64,000 bases of DNA from NCBI GenBank assembly GCA_963710975.1, contig CAVQCG010000001.1, forward strand, positions 248,001 to 312,000. The letters are read 5' to 3'. Numbering within the stretch: the first letter of the stretch is position 1; every line of letters begins with the position of its first letter. This stretch comes from JBBQXH01 sp963710975. GTDB taxonomy: Bacteria > Actinomycetota > Thermoleophilia > Gaiellales > Gaiellaceae. A model generated the notes under the pieces. It saw only the letters and a program-made list of their open reading frames with translations, did not search any database and was not told where the DNA came from. Shown here one piece after another: positions 7,635-16,590 of this stretch. The translations under genes and the position numbers were made by a program.

Positions 7635-9175
7635 ATGAGCACGACCATCGCCGACCAGGCGGAGGCAGGCAGCGCCGACGCGCCGGTCACGCGCATCAGC
7701 CACTGGATCGGCGGGCGGCCGTCGTGCCGGGTACATCCGGCCGCTCCGGCCCCGTCTTCAACCCGGCCACCGGGCGGCAGACCGGCGAGGTCGACTTCGC
7801 CTCTGTCGAGGAGATCGACGCGGCGGTCGCGAGCGCGAAGGCCGCCTTCCCGGCCTGGCGGGCGCTCTCGCTCGGCAAGCGCGCCGAGCTGATGTTCTCG
7901 ATCCGCGAGATCCTGAACGCGCACCGGGCGGACATCGCCCGATTCCTCACCGCGGAGCACGGAAAAGTCCATTCCGACGCCCTCGGCGAGGTCGCGCGCG
8001 GCCTCGAGGTGATCGAGTACGCGTGCGGGATCCCGACGCTTGTCAAGGGTGGCTTCTCCGAGCAGGCGTCGACCGGCGTCGACGTCTACTCGATCCGCCA
8101 GCCCATCGGCGTCGTGGCCGGCATCACGCCGTTCAACTTCCCCGCGATGGTCCCGATGTGGATGTGGGCACCCGCGCTCGCATGCGGGAACTGCTTCGTC
8201 CTGAAGCCCTCGGAGAAGGATCCGAGCGCGTCGCTCTACGTTGCCTCGCTGCTCAAGGAGGCCGGCGTTCCGGACGGGGTGTTCACGGTGGTCAACGGCG
8301 ACCGGGTCGCGGTCGAGGCGATCCTCGAGCACCCAGATGTCGCCGCCGTCAGCTTCGTCGGCTCGACTCCGATCGCCCGCAAGATCTACGAGACGGGGAC
8401 GAAGAACGGCAAGCGCGTGCAGGCGCTCGGCGGGGCGAAGAACCACATGGTCGTCCTCCCGGACGCCGACATCGACATGGCCGCGGATGCAGCTGTCAGT
8501 GCTGCGTACGGCTCGGCCGGCGAGCGCTGCATGGCGGTCTCAGTCGTGGTCGCCGTCGGCGATGTCGCCGACCCGCTCGTCGGTGCGATCAAGGATCGGC
8601 TGCCGACGGTGAAGGTCGGGCCTGGCGACCAGCCGGACTCCGAGATGGGCCCGCTGATCACGCGCGAGCACCGCGACAAGGTCGCGTCGTACATCGACAA
8701 GGGCCGAGATCAGGGCGCCACGGTGGTCGCCGACGGCCGCGAGCTCGAGGTCGACGGAGACGGCTTCTTCGTGGGCGTCTCGCTGCTCGACGAGGTCACC
8801 CCGGAGATGGACTGCTACCGCGACGAGATCTTCGGCCCCGTCCTCTCAGTCGTGCGCGTGAGTAGCTACGACGAAGCCGTGCGGCTCGTGAACGACAACC
8901 CCTACGGCAACGGGACTGCGATCTTCACCCGCGACGGCGGCGTCGCCCGCCAGTTCCAGTTCGAGGCCAACGCCGGCATGGTCGGCATCAACGTCCCCAT
9001 CCCGGTGCCCGTCGCCTACTACTCCTTCGGCGGCTGGAAGGCATCGCTCTTCGGCGACTCGCACGCCTACGGGCCCGAGGCGATCCACTTCTACACCCGC
9101 GGCAAGGTCGTGACGAGCCGCTGGCCGGACCCGTCCACCAGCAAGATCGACCTGGGCTTCCCGCAGACGAGATAG
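7635..9175 (+). pseudogene. mmsA: Methylmalonate-semialdehyde dehydrogenase (CoA-acylating), frameshifted near codon 28
   Basis: The ATG at 7635 has GGGAGGA upstream and begins the expected N-terminus, ending ISHWIGGR. The rest (GTSGRSGPVFNPATG to the C-terminus) continues in another frame from about 7720. One extra G near 7717 would restore a normal protein of about 513 residues. MmsA features include GITPFNFPAMVPMWM, GGAKNHMVVLPDADID and the nucleophile in GSAGERCMA. The enzyme converts methylmalonate or malonate semialdehyde to propionyl- or acetyl-CoA (valine, inositol and beta-alanine catabolism). An assembly error is likelier than true loss, because the rest is intact. Confidence 0.88.
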
Positions 9176-9236
9176 GGGCAAGGCGCGAGAGCGCCGCGCA
9201 GCGGACGCGCCGAAGGCGCCAGGACGCGAAGGAATC

Positions 9237-9262
9237 GCGGGGTCGGCGAAAGCCGGCCCCGC
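9237..9262. terminator. GC hairpin with GAAA tetraloop after mmsA
   Basis: GCGGGGTCGGC pairs with GCCGGCCCCGC around a GAAA loop, with one G-T pair in an 11-bp stem. It lies 62 bp after the mmsA stop and before the MFS gene. There is no T-tract, as is common for high-GC actinobacterial terminators, so the role is inferred. Confidence 0.5.
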
Positions 9263-9277
9263 ACGCACGCTCCCGTA

Positions 9278-9289
9278 AACCGGCCGGTT
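9278..9289. promoter_or_regulatory. Perfect 12-bp palindrome AACCGGCCGGTT upstream of MFS gene
   Basis: A perfect palindrome 13 bp before the GTG of the MFS gene, in the style of a TetR-family operator. Related CGGTCGG-containing sites occur at 14764, 20001 and 26064. The regulator is unknown. Confidence 0.35.
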
Positions 9290-9302
9290 AGCGTACGCGG
9301 CC

Positions 9303-10610
9303 GTGTCCGACCAGGATCCCGACCCCCAGGAGATCGGCCGGATCGGGCCGACGCCTCCCGTCGCCGAGCCGGGCGGCAGCCGCCTGCGCCGGCTCGTTAT
9401 CGACGTCGGGCCGCTGCGGCGGCACCGGGACTACCGGCTCCTGTTCGCCGGCCAGTCCGTCTCGTTTCTGGGATCGATGGTCACGTTCGTCGCGATCCCG
9501 TTCCAGACGTACCAGCTGACGGGATCGACGCTCGCGGTGGGGCTGCTGGCGCTGGCGGAGCTCGGGCCGATCCTGGGGATGGCACTCCTGGGGGGTGCGC
9601 TGGCCGACGCCTACGACCGGCGGCGGTTCGTGCTGCTCAGCGAGTTCGGGCTCGCCCTGTGCGCCGGCGCACTGCTCGCGAACTCACTCGCTCGGTGCGC
9701 CACGAGTGTGGGTGCATGTTCGTCGTGGCAGCGTTGATGGCGGGGCTCGACGGGATCCAACGGCCGTCGCTCGACGCAATGGCTCCGCGGCTCGTCGATC
9801 GTGACGAGATCACGGCAGAGGCGGCCCTGCGAAGCCTGCGCACGAACGTCGGCATGGTCGTTGGCCCCGCCTTCGCCGGTCTGCTGATAGCGGCGGTCGG
9901 CCTTCCTGCGACGTACGGCTTCGACGTCGGAACGTACGCGGTGTCGCTCCTATTCCTGCTTCTGATGCGCGCGATGCCGCCGCCCGAGCATGCTCGGCGC
10001 CCGAGCTTCGCCGGAATCCTCGAGGGCCTGCGCTACGCGGCGAGCCGTCCGGTGCTGATCGGGACGTACCTCGTCGACATCGTTGCGATGGTGTTCGGCA
10101 TGTCCGAGGCGCTCTTCCCGGCGTTCGGGAACGAGTTCGGCGGGCCGGGCGTGCTCGGGCTGCTGTACACGGCTCCGGCTGTCGGGAGCGATCCTCGCGA
10201 CGCTGACGAGCGGCTGGTCGCGCCGGGTTCACCGGCACGGCCTGGCGGTTATCCTCGCGGCGACCGGCTGGGGTCTCGCCGTCACGGGATTCGGGCTCTC
10301 CCCCGGTCTTCCGCTCGCCCTCGCGTTTCTCGTCCTCGCGGGGGCGTCGGACATGATCAGCGGTATCTTCCGCAGCACGATCTGGAACCAGACCATTCCC
10401 GATCACCTTCGAGGACGGCTCGCTGGCATCGAGATGATCAGCTACTCGGCGGGCCCGCTGCTCGGGAACGTCGAGTCGGGCGTAGTGGCAGCCGGGTTCG
10501 GGGTTCGCGCATCCGCCGTCTCGGGCGGGATCCTCTGCGTGCTCGGGGTGGGAGCGGCCGCGGCCGCTCTGCCGCAGTTCCGCCGCTACGACTCGCGAGC
10601 CGGCGAATGA
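9303..10610 (+). pseudogene. MFS transporter (EntS-like), broken by three single-base insertions
   Basis: The reading frame moves three times. It reads normally to about 9690 (ending LLANSL), then GAPRVWV in the next frame to 9715, then FVVAALMAGLDG in the third until 10184-10186. There an extra G in GTCGGGAGC returns it to the starting frame for GAILATLTSGW to the stop. Removing one base at each site gives about 435 residues with DYRLLFAGQSVSFLGSMV, the MFS loop GGALADAYDRRRFV and about 12 hydrophobic segments. The start is GTG 9303. Three insertions that together restore frame look like sequence errors in one gene. It overlaps the MaoC gene by ATGA. Confidence 0.82.
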
Positions 10611-11080
10611 CTACGCCGGTTCACGTGGCCGACCTCCCGGGACTCGCCGGCGCCGAGCTCGGCACCTCGAGCTGGCTCGTGATCGGCCAGGAGCGCATCG
10701 ACACGTTCGCCGCCACGACCGAGGATCACCAGTGGATCCACGTCGACCGTGAACGTGCCGAAGCCGGGCCGCTCGGAGGCACCGTCGCACACGGAATGCT
10801 GACCCTCTCGGTCGCGGTTGGCCGGCTGCTCGACGAGTTGCTCGTCGTCGACGACGCCGACCTCGTCCTCAACTACGGGCTCGACCGTGTGCGTTTCCCG
10901 GCTCCGGTGCCGGCAGGCTCCCATGTCCGGCTCCACGCCTCGGTTGCGGACGTTGCCGTGCAACCGGGTGGGACGCGGGTGACGGTCGCCCTTACCGTCG
11001 AGCTCGAAGGCTCCGAGAAGCCCTGCTGCGTCGCCGAGGAGATTCTTCTCTACCGTGGCGCGCATCTTGGTGCATCTTGA
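10607..11080 (+). CDS. MaoC-like (R)-hydratase / hotdog-fold dehydratase
   Basis: 157 residues of the MaoC fold. The hydratase motif DHQWIHVDRERAEAGPLGG followed by TVAHGMLTLS supplies the Asp/His pair used to hydrate trans-2-enoyl-CoA. The ATG (10607) overlaps the MFS stop in ATGA, so the two are translationally coupled. It likely adds or removes water on an enoyl-CoA; the length fits the single-domain short version. Confidence 0.87.
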   Translation: MTTPVHVADLPGLAGAELGTSSWLVIGQERIDTFAATTEDHQWIHVDRERAEAGPLGGTVAHGMLTLSVAVGRLLDELLVVDDADLVLNYGLDRVRFPAPVPAGSHVRLHASVADVAVQPGGTRVTVALTVELEGSEKPCCVAEEILLYRGAHLGAS

Positions 11081-11117
11081 TGCGTGCAATTGAACATCTA
11101 CATGCTAGAGTTGAGGC

Positions 11118-11348
11118 ATGCGAACGACAGTGGTCTTCGACGACGACGTCGCCGCGGCAATTGATCGTCTTCGTCGCGACAGATCGGTGGGGATGAGCGA
11201 GGCAGTCAACGATCTCATCCGGGCCGGCCTTCGAGCGCCTGCACCCAAGGCCGCGTTCACGCAGCGAACGTATGCCCTGGGTCTCCAGATCGATCCGACC
11301 GACGTCGCGGATGCCCTCGAGATCCTCGAGGGCCCGGCGTCTCGCTAG
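11118..11348 (+). CDS. vapB: VapB-type ribbon-helix-helix antitoxin
   Basis: 76 residues. The N-terminal half (MRTTVVFDDDVAAAIDRLRR, then SVGMSEAVNDLIRAGL) is a ribbon-helix-helix DNA-binding domain. The acidic C-terminus (DPTDVADALEILEG) would wrap the toxin. Its TAG overlaps the GTG of the PIN toxin by one base (TAGTG). The pair should be autoregulated from the AT-richer stretch just upstream (11083-11117). Confidence 0.88.
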   Translation: MRTTVVFDDDVAAAIDRLRRDRSVGMSEAVNDLIRAGLRAPAPKAAFTQRTYALGLQIDPTDVADALEILEGPASR

Positions 11349-11779
11349 TGCTCGTCGACGCCAACGTCCTCCTCTACGCCGTTGACGAGACGAGCAGACT
11401 CCACGATGTCGCGTCCCGCTGGCTCACAGATGTGCTGAACGGTCCGCGTCGGGTCGGGCTCCCGTGGCTTTCACTGAGCGCGTTTCTTCGAATCGCAACG
11501 AATCCAAGGGCGTCGAACCGTCCCCTCGATGCTCCGCGCGCGTGGGATTTCGTGCGCGACTGGCTCGCATCACCGAGCGTGTGGATTCCCAACCCGACCG
11601 ACGGGCACGCGGAAATCTTCGGTCGCCTCGTCGTCTCGTATGACCTCCGAGGGAACCTCGTCTCGGATGCCCACCTTGCTGCTCTGGCGATCGAGCACGG
11701 CCTGACCGTATGCTCCACGGATACCGACTTCGCGCGATTCGAAGAGATCCGGTGGCTCAACCCGCTCTCGTCGCAGTGA
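11348..11779 (+). CDS. vapC: VapC-type PIN-domain RNase toxin
   Basis: 143 residues of PIN fold: MLVDANVLLYAVDE carries the first acidic residue, with further acids in NLVSDAHLAALAIEH and STDTDFARF. These make the Mg-dependent RNase site. The GTG start overlaps the antitoxin stop by one base. Its 3' end overlaps the opposing GNAT gene by 23 bp. The target RNA is unknown; VapC toxins commonly cut tRNA or rRNA. Confidence 0.9.
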   Translation: MLVDANVLLYAVDETSRLHDVASRWLTDVLNGPRRVGLPWLSLSAFLRIATNPRASNRPLDAPRAWDFVRDWLASPSVWIPNPTDGHAEIFGRLVVSYDLRGNLVSDAHLAALAIEHGLTVCSTDTDFARFEEIRWLNPLSSQ

Positions 11780-12743
11780 CGTCGCCGCTGGGCCGAAGCT
11801 CCTTCTCCCACGTCGCGAACCTGGGATACGCGGTCATCCCGACCCGTTCGTAGAGCCTCGTCGCCCCGGTGGGCGATTCCGCGTCGACGTGGAGATCGCA
11901 ACCCATTTTGCCGCGGTCGTGCAGGGCGCGGAAGGCGTGGCGTAGGAGCGCTTCTCCGACCCCGCGCCGTCGGTACGGCGCGAGCACCCCGAGTAGCGTG
12001 ACGTGGCCGAGCGAGGGATCCTCCTCCGACTCCAGTCGGGCGCCGACATATCCGGCAAGCGTCGGGCCGTCCCAGGCGAGGAGCCAGAGCTCGGGATCGA
12101 AGGCCGGGTCGTCGAACACGTAGTGGTCGAAGTCCTCGAACGTCTCCATGCCCTCGCCCCAGTGATCGGCGAAGGCGGCGACATGCGTCTCGTAGACGTC
12201 GCGCCCGTCGCCGGGTGCGAACCGGCGAACGTCGATCCCCGGCACCTTGGAAGGGGCAAGCGGCGTGCCGGCGAAGGCGACGCGCATCAGCTGCCACCGG
12301 CGCACCTCGCTGTAACCGCTCGCCGTGAAGAGCGCGCTCGCCCGGAGCTCACCGGCCAATGCCCCGGCGTGGACGACTACGCGTCGGCCGGCGGGAGCCA
12401 GCTCGACGAACCGGCGTGCCCGCCGTTCGTTCTCTGCGACGATCGCCGCACCGATCCCCCGGCCGTGGAAGTGAAGCCCGACGAAGCCGATCGCCAACAC
12501 GCTCACGAACGGCCTCTCCCCGACGACGAACAGACACGCCGCCAGCCCGCCATCCGGAGACGCGACGACGGCAACGTCCCGCTCTCGGTCGACCGACGGC
12601 GCAGTCCAGAAGCGAAGCAGCCGCTCATCGGTGAAGCTGGGGAAGCCGACCCGCGCGAGCGACTCCTCGTTGGCGAGAGCCGCTGCCGTCGCCGCGTCTT
12701 CGTCCCGGGCAGGCCGGAAGCGGAATCCGGGCGGCAGGCTCAT
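11757..12743 (-). CDS. Tandem GNAT-domain acetyltransferase
   Basis: 328 residues with two GNAT domains. The first (about 1-150) carries the acetyl-CoA loop HFHGRGIGAAIVAENERRA. The second (about 165-328) carries GVLAPYRRRGVGEALLRHAF and a typical ending with GATRLYERVGM. The layout resembles mycothiol synthase, though nothing else here ties it to mycothiol. The ATG at 12741-12743 is used. It is convergent with vapC. Confidence 0.82.
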   Translation of the reverse strand: MSLPPGFRFRPARDEDAATAAALANEESLARVGFPSFTDERLLRFWTAPSVDRERDVAVVASPDGGLAACLFVVGERPFVSVLAIGFVGLHFHGRGIGAAIVAENERRARRFVELAPAGRRVVVHAGALAGELRASALFTASGYSEVRRWQLMRVAFAGTPLAPSKVPGIDVRRFAPGDGRDVYETHVAAFADHWGEGMETFEDFDHYVFDDPAFDPELWLLAWDGPTLAGYVGARLESEEDPSLGHVTLLGVLAPYRRRGVGEALLRHAFRALHDRGKMGCDLHVDAESPTGATRLYERVGMTAYPRFATWEKELRPSGDVTATRAG

Positions 12744-12760
12744 CGCCGCAGTCTGCCGGA

Positions 12761-14164
12761 TCAGAGACCGGCGAGTTTTCGCGCGTAGCCGATTGCCGGC
12801 CTCGGGTCGTACGAGCGCGCGATCATCAGCTTCTCGGCCTCGAGGGAGCCCTCCGCGTGCACCGCGAGAACGCTCTGGTACCCGGCGTACTCCCGGGCTA
12901 GCAGGTCGCTCGCGAGGTTGAGGAGCGCAAGGCGCTCGGCGGCGGGAGTCGCTCCCGCGAAGTACTTCTCGAGGTACGGACGGATCTCGTCCGAACGCCA
13001 GTCCTGGCCGGCCGGTCCGGTCACGAGCAGGCCGCCGGCGATGTCGATCAGGTGCTCGACCGCCTGGTGGTAGTCGCGCGCGAACGTCCACTTGGCGATG
13101 TTGGTCGTCATCGGATCCGGGTAGGCGATACCCGTCGCCTCGTCGATCCGGCACCGATCCGCCGCGAGATGCGTCAGGCCCCGAACGGTCTCCGCGTAGC
13201 CGATGAGGGCGACGAACTTGTCGCGCACGTGCGAGGCACGCGCGATCCCGTTCGCTTCCGCGAGGCACGCGGCAAGGCCGACGAACGCGTCGACGAGCGG
13301 CAGCTTGTACGAGACGGCGGTGAAGCGGTGGTACTCGACGAAGGTGAGCGCGAGCTGCCCGGCGCGCGACGTGTCGCCGTCGAGGAAGACGCGCTCCCAG
13401 GGGACGAACACGTCGTCGAACACGGTGAGCGTCTCGATCATCTTGTGCCGCGACGAGACCGGTCGCGTCCAGGGGTCCGCGTCCGAATGGAGAAAGTCCG
13501 AACAGAAGAGCTTGACGCCCGGGGTGGCGACCGGCACGGCGAACGCGACGGCCCAGTCCTCCTCGCCCCCGGCGAGCGCCCGTGTCGGGATCACGATCAC
13601 CTCGTCGACATTGGGCGTGCAGGAGGTGTGCACCTTGGCGCCGCGGACGACGATCCCGTCGGACCGCCGCTCGACGACGCGAACGTACAGGTCCGGATCG
13701 GCCTGACCTGAGGGTCCTTTCGAGCGATCGCCCTTGACGTCCGTCTGCGCTGTCGCGAGCGCGAGGTCGTTCTCACGGCAATGGTCGAAGAAGGTGGCGA
13801 CGCGATCGTAGGCGTCCGTGCCGTGGGTGACACGATGCAGCGCGAACAGGGCATCGGTGCCGATCTCCTTGACCAGGATGACGAGGGTGTCGGCGAATGC
13901 CGTCGCCTGCTCGATCAGCGACGAGCGTCGCCGGAGGTCATCCGCGGTGCGCGGAAGATGGTAGTAGGCGGAGTGTCCCTCGACGACCGCGAGGTCGCGG
14001 TGGTTCGGCTCCTCGGCAAAGGCGTAGTCGAGCGAGGCGTGGCGTGCCGCGATGCCGAGCTCCGGATGGTCGACCACGTCCGCGACCCGCTCGCCGCGGT
14101 AGTAGACCTCCCGTTCGTCCCGAAGCCCGTTCAGGTACTCCTGCGGCGTGCGCAGCGAAGCCAC
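12761..14164 (-). CDS. HpaB-family flavin-dependent monooxygenase / 4-hydroxyphenylacetate 3-hydroxylase-like
   Basis: 467 residues from the GTG at 14162-14164, which has GGGAGG 8 bases upstream. It shows HpaB family features: LRTPQEYLNGLRDEREVYY near the start, GAKVHTSCTPNVDEVIVIPT in the middle, and FVPWERVFLDGD. The family contains FADH2-using phenol hydroxylases and the FeS enzyme 4-hydroxybutyryl-CoA dehydratase. The Cys ligands of the latter are not evident, so a monooxygenase is favoured. It lies directly after a TetR gene that probably controls it. No flavin reductase partner is seen nearby. Confidence 0.83.
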   Translation of the reverse strand: MASLRTPQEYLNGLRDEREVYYRGERVADVVDHPELGIAARHASLDYAFAEEPNHRDLAVVEGHSAYYHLPRTADDLRRRSSLIEQATAFADTLVILVKEIGTDALFALHRVTHGTDAYDRVATFFDHCRENDLALATAQTDVKGDRSKGPSGQADPDLYVRVVERRSDGIVVRGAKVHTSCTPNVDEVIVIPTRALAGGEEDWAVAFAVPVATPGVKLFCSDFLHSDADPWTRPVSSRHKMIETLTVFDDVFVPWERVFLDGDTSRAGQLALTFVEYHRFTAVSYKLPLVDAFVGLAACLAEANGIARASHVRDKFVALIGYAETVRGLTHLAADRCRIDEATGIAYPDPMTTNIAKWTFARDYHQAVEHLIDIAGGLLVTGPAGQDWRSDEIRPYLEKYFAGATPAAERLALLNLASDLLAREYAGYQSVLAVHAEGSLEAEKLMIARSYDPRPAIGYARKLAGL

Positions 14165-14169
14165 CGTGC

Positions 14170-14751
14170 CTACCTCCCTCGTAGTCCGTTGAGCAGCAGG
14201 TCGTAGAAGAACGTCGCGATCTCGCGGCTGTCGAGCGGCCCCTCGACCCGGTACCACTGGTACGCCCAGTTGCACATCCCGAAGACAGCGAGCGTCGTCA
14301 GGCGGGGGTCGACGCGGCGGAACTCGCCGCTTTCGATCCCTTGCCCGACGACGTCCTCGACCAGCTGGCGGTACGTGTCGCGCTTCGAGCCGATCGTCTC
14401 CTGATCGCCGGCCGACAGCTCGCGGTGGTGCTCGAAGAACACGCGCACGTGCCCACGATGGGTGCGCATCAGGTCGAGCACGTCGCCCATGATCGCGTGC
14501 AGTGCCTCCCCCGCTGGGCTACCGGCGCGCTCGCGCTGCTTCTCGATCAAGAGGTCGATGAACTCCTCGTGGATCCAGAACAGGATCTCGTCCTTCCCCG
14601 AGAAGTAGTGGTAGAGCGTCGGCTTTCGCATCCCGGCCGCCTCGGCGACCGCAGCGACGTTCGTCGTGTGGTAGCCCGAACGGTCGAACAGGTCGGCGGC
14701 CTGGGCGACGACCTCGCGGCGCTTCGCGTCGGGATTGACACGGGGAGGCAT
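14170..14751 (-). CDS. TetR-family transcriptional regulator
   Basis: 193 residues. The N-terminal helix-turn-helix (VAAVAEAAGMRKPTLYHYFS) is classic TetR, followed by a helical ligand domain. It is the first gene of the minus unit with the HpaB gene 5 bases downstream. A near-perfect palindrome at 14764-14783 lies 13 bp before its start and faces the divergent MBL operon, so it probably represses both units. Confidence 0.9.
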   Translation of the reverse strand: MPPRVNPDAKRREVVAQAADLFDRSGYHTTNVAAVAEAAGMRKPTLYHYFSGKDEILFWIHEEFIDLLIEKQRERAGSPAGEALHAIMGDVLDLMRTHRGHVRVFFEHHRELSAGDQETIGSKRDTYRQLVEDVVGQGIESGEFRRVDPRLTTLAVFGMCNWAYQWYRVEGPLDSREIATFFYDLLLNGLRGR

Positions 14752-14763
14752 CGCGCCATATTA

Positions 14764-14783
14764 TCGACCGACTGGTCGGTCGA
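14764..14783. promoter_or_regulatory. Probable TetR operator (CGACCGAC-TG-GTCGGTCG)
   Basis: An inverted repeat with 9-bp arms (TCGACCGAC and GTCGGTCGA) around TG, in the 60-bp gap between the divergent tetR and MBL genes. Position, symmetry and length fit a TetR-family operator that controls both directions. Confidence 0.7.
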
Positions 14784-14811
14784 CAAGTCTCGTGCGAAAA
14801 GGAGATGCCCG

Positions 14812-15696
14812 ATGCCCTACGAGATCAAGATTCTCGACATCCTCGACATCGACCTCGAATCGAGCTTTCTCGTCCTCGCGCGCAACATGGGCCAGGTGAC
14901 CCGCGTGAAGACGTGGAGCTATCTCATCGTCGGCCCGGACACCGATCCGATCCTCGTCGACACCGGCGCATCGAGCCCGGCGATCATGGAGACACTCGGC
15001 ATGGTTGGTATCCAGACGGATGAGATGACGCTCGACAACCAACTGGCGAAGCACGGTGTGAAGATGGACGACGTGCGCTGGATCCTCCATACCCACCACC
15101 ACATCGACCACGCCGGCCAGGACGACCGCTTTCCGAAGGCCACGGTCGTCACGCGGCGCCGCGAGCTCGAGTACTCCGCCTCCGGCATCATGGGCGGCCA
15201 GTACCCGGCCGCGTATGTCAAACATCACATCGACCGCCTTCACACTCCGGGTGCGCTGCGACTCCTCGACCTCGAGCTCTCGGGTCCGGACGAGATCCTT
15301 CCCGGGATCGTCTGCGAGGCGGCCGGCGGTCACACCGAGGGCTCGATGAACATCAACGTCCAGACGGCCGACGGCGTCGCGTGCATCTGCGGCGACGTCA
15401 TCTACGACATCCAGAATCAGATCGTCGACCCGATCTACCAGGTGCTCGACCACGAGCCGCAGTCGACCGGGAACCAGGGCACCTCGAAGCGCGAGGAGCG
15501 CGCGGCGATCAAGAAGGCGCTGAACTCCGGGACGTTCGTGCTTCCCCTCCACGACTGGCCAGCTCGTGTGGAGAGCGGGCGGATCGTGTCCCGCCTCGTC
15601 GGCGACTCCGTCCCGGGGCCCGAGCAGGCCGTTGAGCACAGGACGACCGCCGAGACCCGCGAGATGGGATTGGGCGCAGGGCGGTTCTGGGTGTGA
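14812..15696 (+). CDS. Metallo-beta-lactamase-fold hydrolase (lactonase-like)
   Basis: 294 residues with the MBL metal motif THHHIDHAGQDD and later GGHTEGSMNI and HDW. The ATG has AAAAGGAG at good spacing. It heads the plus operon MBL-SDR-E1beta-E1alpha-gnd and overlaps the SDR gene by GTGA. The family includes N-acyl-homoserine lactonases and other ester or lactone hydrolases; the substrate is unknown. Control by the palindrome and TetR just upstream is likely. Confidence 0.88.
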   Translation: MPYEIKILDILDIDLESSFLVLARNMGQVTRVKTWSYLIVGPDTDPILVDTGASSPAIMETLGMVGIQTDEMTLDNQLAKHGVKMDDVRWILHTHHHIDHAGQDDRFPKATVVTRRRELEYSASGIMGGQYPAAYVKHHIDRLHTPGALRLLDLELSGPDEILPGIVCEAAGGHTEGSMNINVQTADGVACICGDVIYDIQNQIVDPIYQVLDHEPQSTGNQGTSKREERAAIKKALNSGTFVLPLHDWPARVESGRIVSRLVGDSVPGPEQAVEHRTTAETREMGLGAGRFWV

Positions 15697-16442
15697 CGCG
15701 AGCCGACCGGTTTGCCGGCTGCGTGTGCCTGGTGACAGGTGGCGGCCGCGGCATCGGACGTGGCATTGCGCTCGCGCTCGCGGCCGAGGGGGCGGCTGTC
15801 GGAGTCGTGGCCCGCACGGAAGCGCAGTGCTCGTCGGTCGCGGCAGAGATCGGCGAGCGCGGCCTCGCGCTGCCGACCGACGTCACAGAGTCGGATGCAT
15901 GTGACGACGCCGTCGATTCGGTGCACTCGCATTTCGGACGCGTGGAGATCGTCGTCAACGCCGCGGGGATCTCACCCGTCTGGCAACGGGCAGAGGCGCA
16001 CGACGTCGAGGCCTGGCGCCAGATCCTCGATGTGAACCTGACCGGCGCGTACCTGATGACGCGAGCGGCGGCTCCTTGCCTGCTCGACGGCGGCGGCGCC
16101 GTCGTCAACGTCTCGAGCGTGACAGGCTCGAGGGCGAGCCCGCGAATCGCAGCCTACGGCGCGTCGAAAGCAGGGCTCAGTCAGCTGACCCGAACACTCG
16201 CACGCGAGTGGGCCGATCGTGGAGTCCGGGTCAACGCGGTCTCGCCGGGCTACGTCGAGACGGATCTGACCGAGGGGCTCCTCGCGGTCGAGAGGCTGCG
16301 TTCGGAGATCATCGAGGAGACGCCGTTGCGCCGTCTCGGCACGATCGCAGAAGTCGTAGCCCCGGTGCTCTTCCTCGCTTCGCGCGACGCGTCGTACATC
16401 ACGGGCGCCGACCTGCTCGTCGATGGAGGGATGGCGTCGTAG
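15693..16442 (+). CDS. Short-chain dehydrogenase/reductase
   Basis: 249 residues of classical SDR. The cofactor loop reads VTGGGRGIGRGIAL, followed by VNAAG, the catalytic S and YGASKAG (Y-x3-K), and the terminal GADLLVDGGMAS. The GTG start overlaps the MBL stop in GTGA. It is the second gene of the 14.8-20.0 kb operon, so its ketone or alcohol substrate probably belongs to the same pathway. Confidence 0.9.
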   Translation: MTRADRFAGCVCLVTGGGRGIGRGIALALAAEGAAVGVVARTEAQCSSVAAEIGERGLALPTDVTESDACDDAVDSVHSHFGRVEIVVNAAGISPVWQRAEAHDVEAWRQILDVNLTGAYLMTRAAAPCLLDGGGAVVNVSSVTGSRASPRIAAYGASKAGLSQLTRTLAREWADRGVRVNAVSPGYVETDLTEGLLAVERLRSEIIEETPLRRLGTIAEVVAPVLFLASRDASYITGADLLVDGGMAS

Positions 16443-16590
16443 CCCTCATTCGCGCCTCGGAACCTGGGGCCACCCCGCGCCTCCTCCCGACTCGATCGTA
16501 TCGGGGAAGAACGCGCAGATGGTTCGCGTATCGTGGCGACATCGTGTCAAGCCTGTGTCGGAACGCCCCCACCCGTCGGAGCTCGACTCG

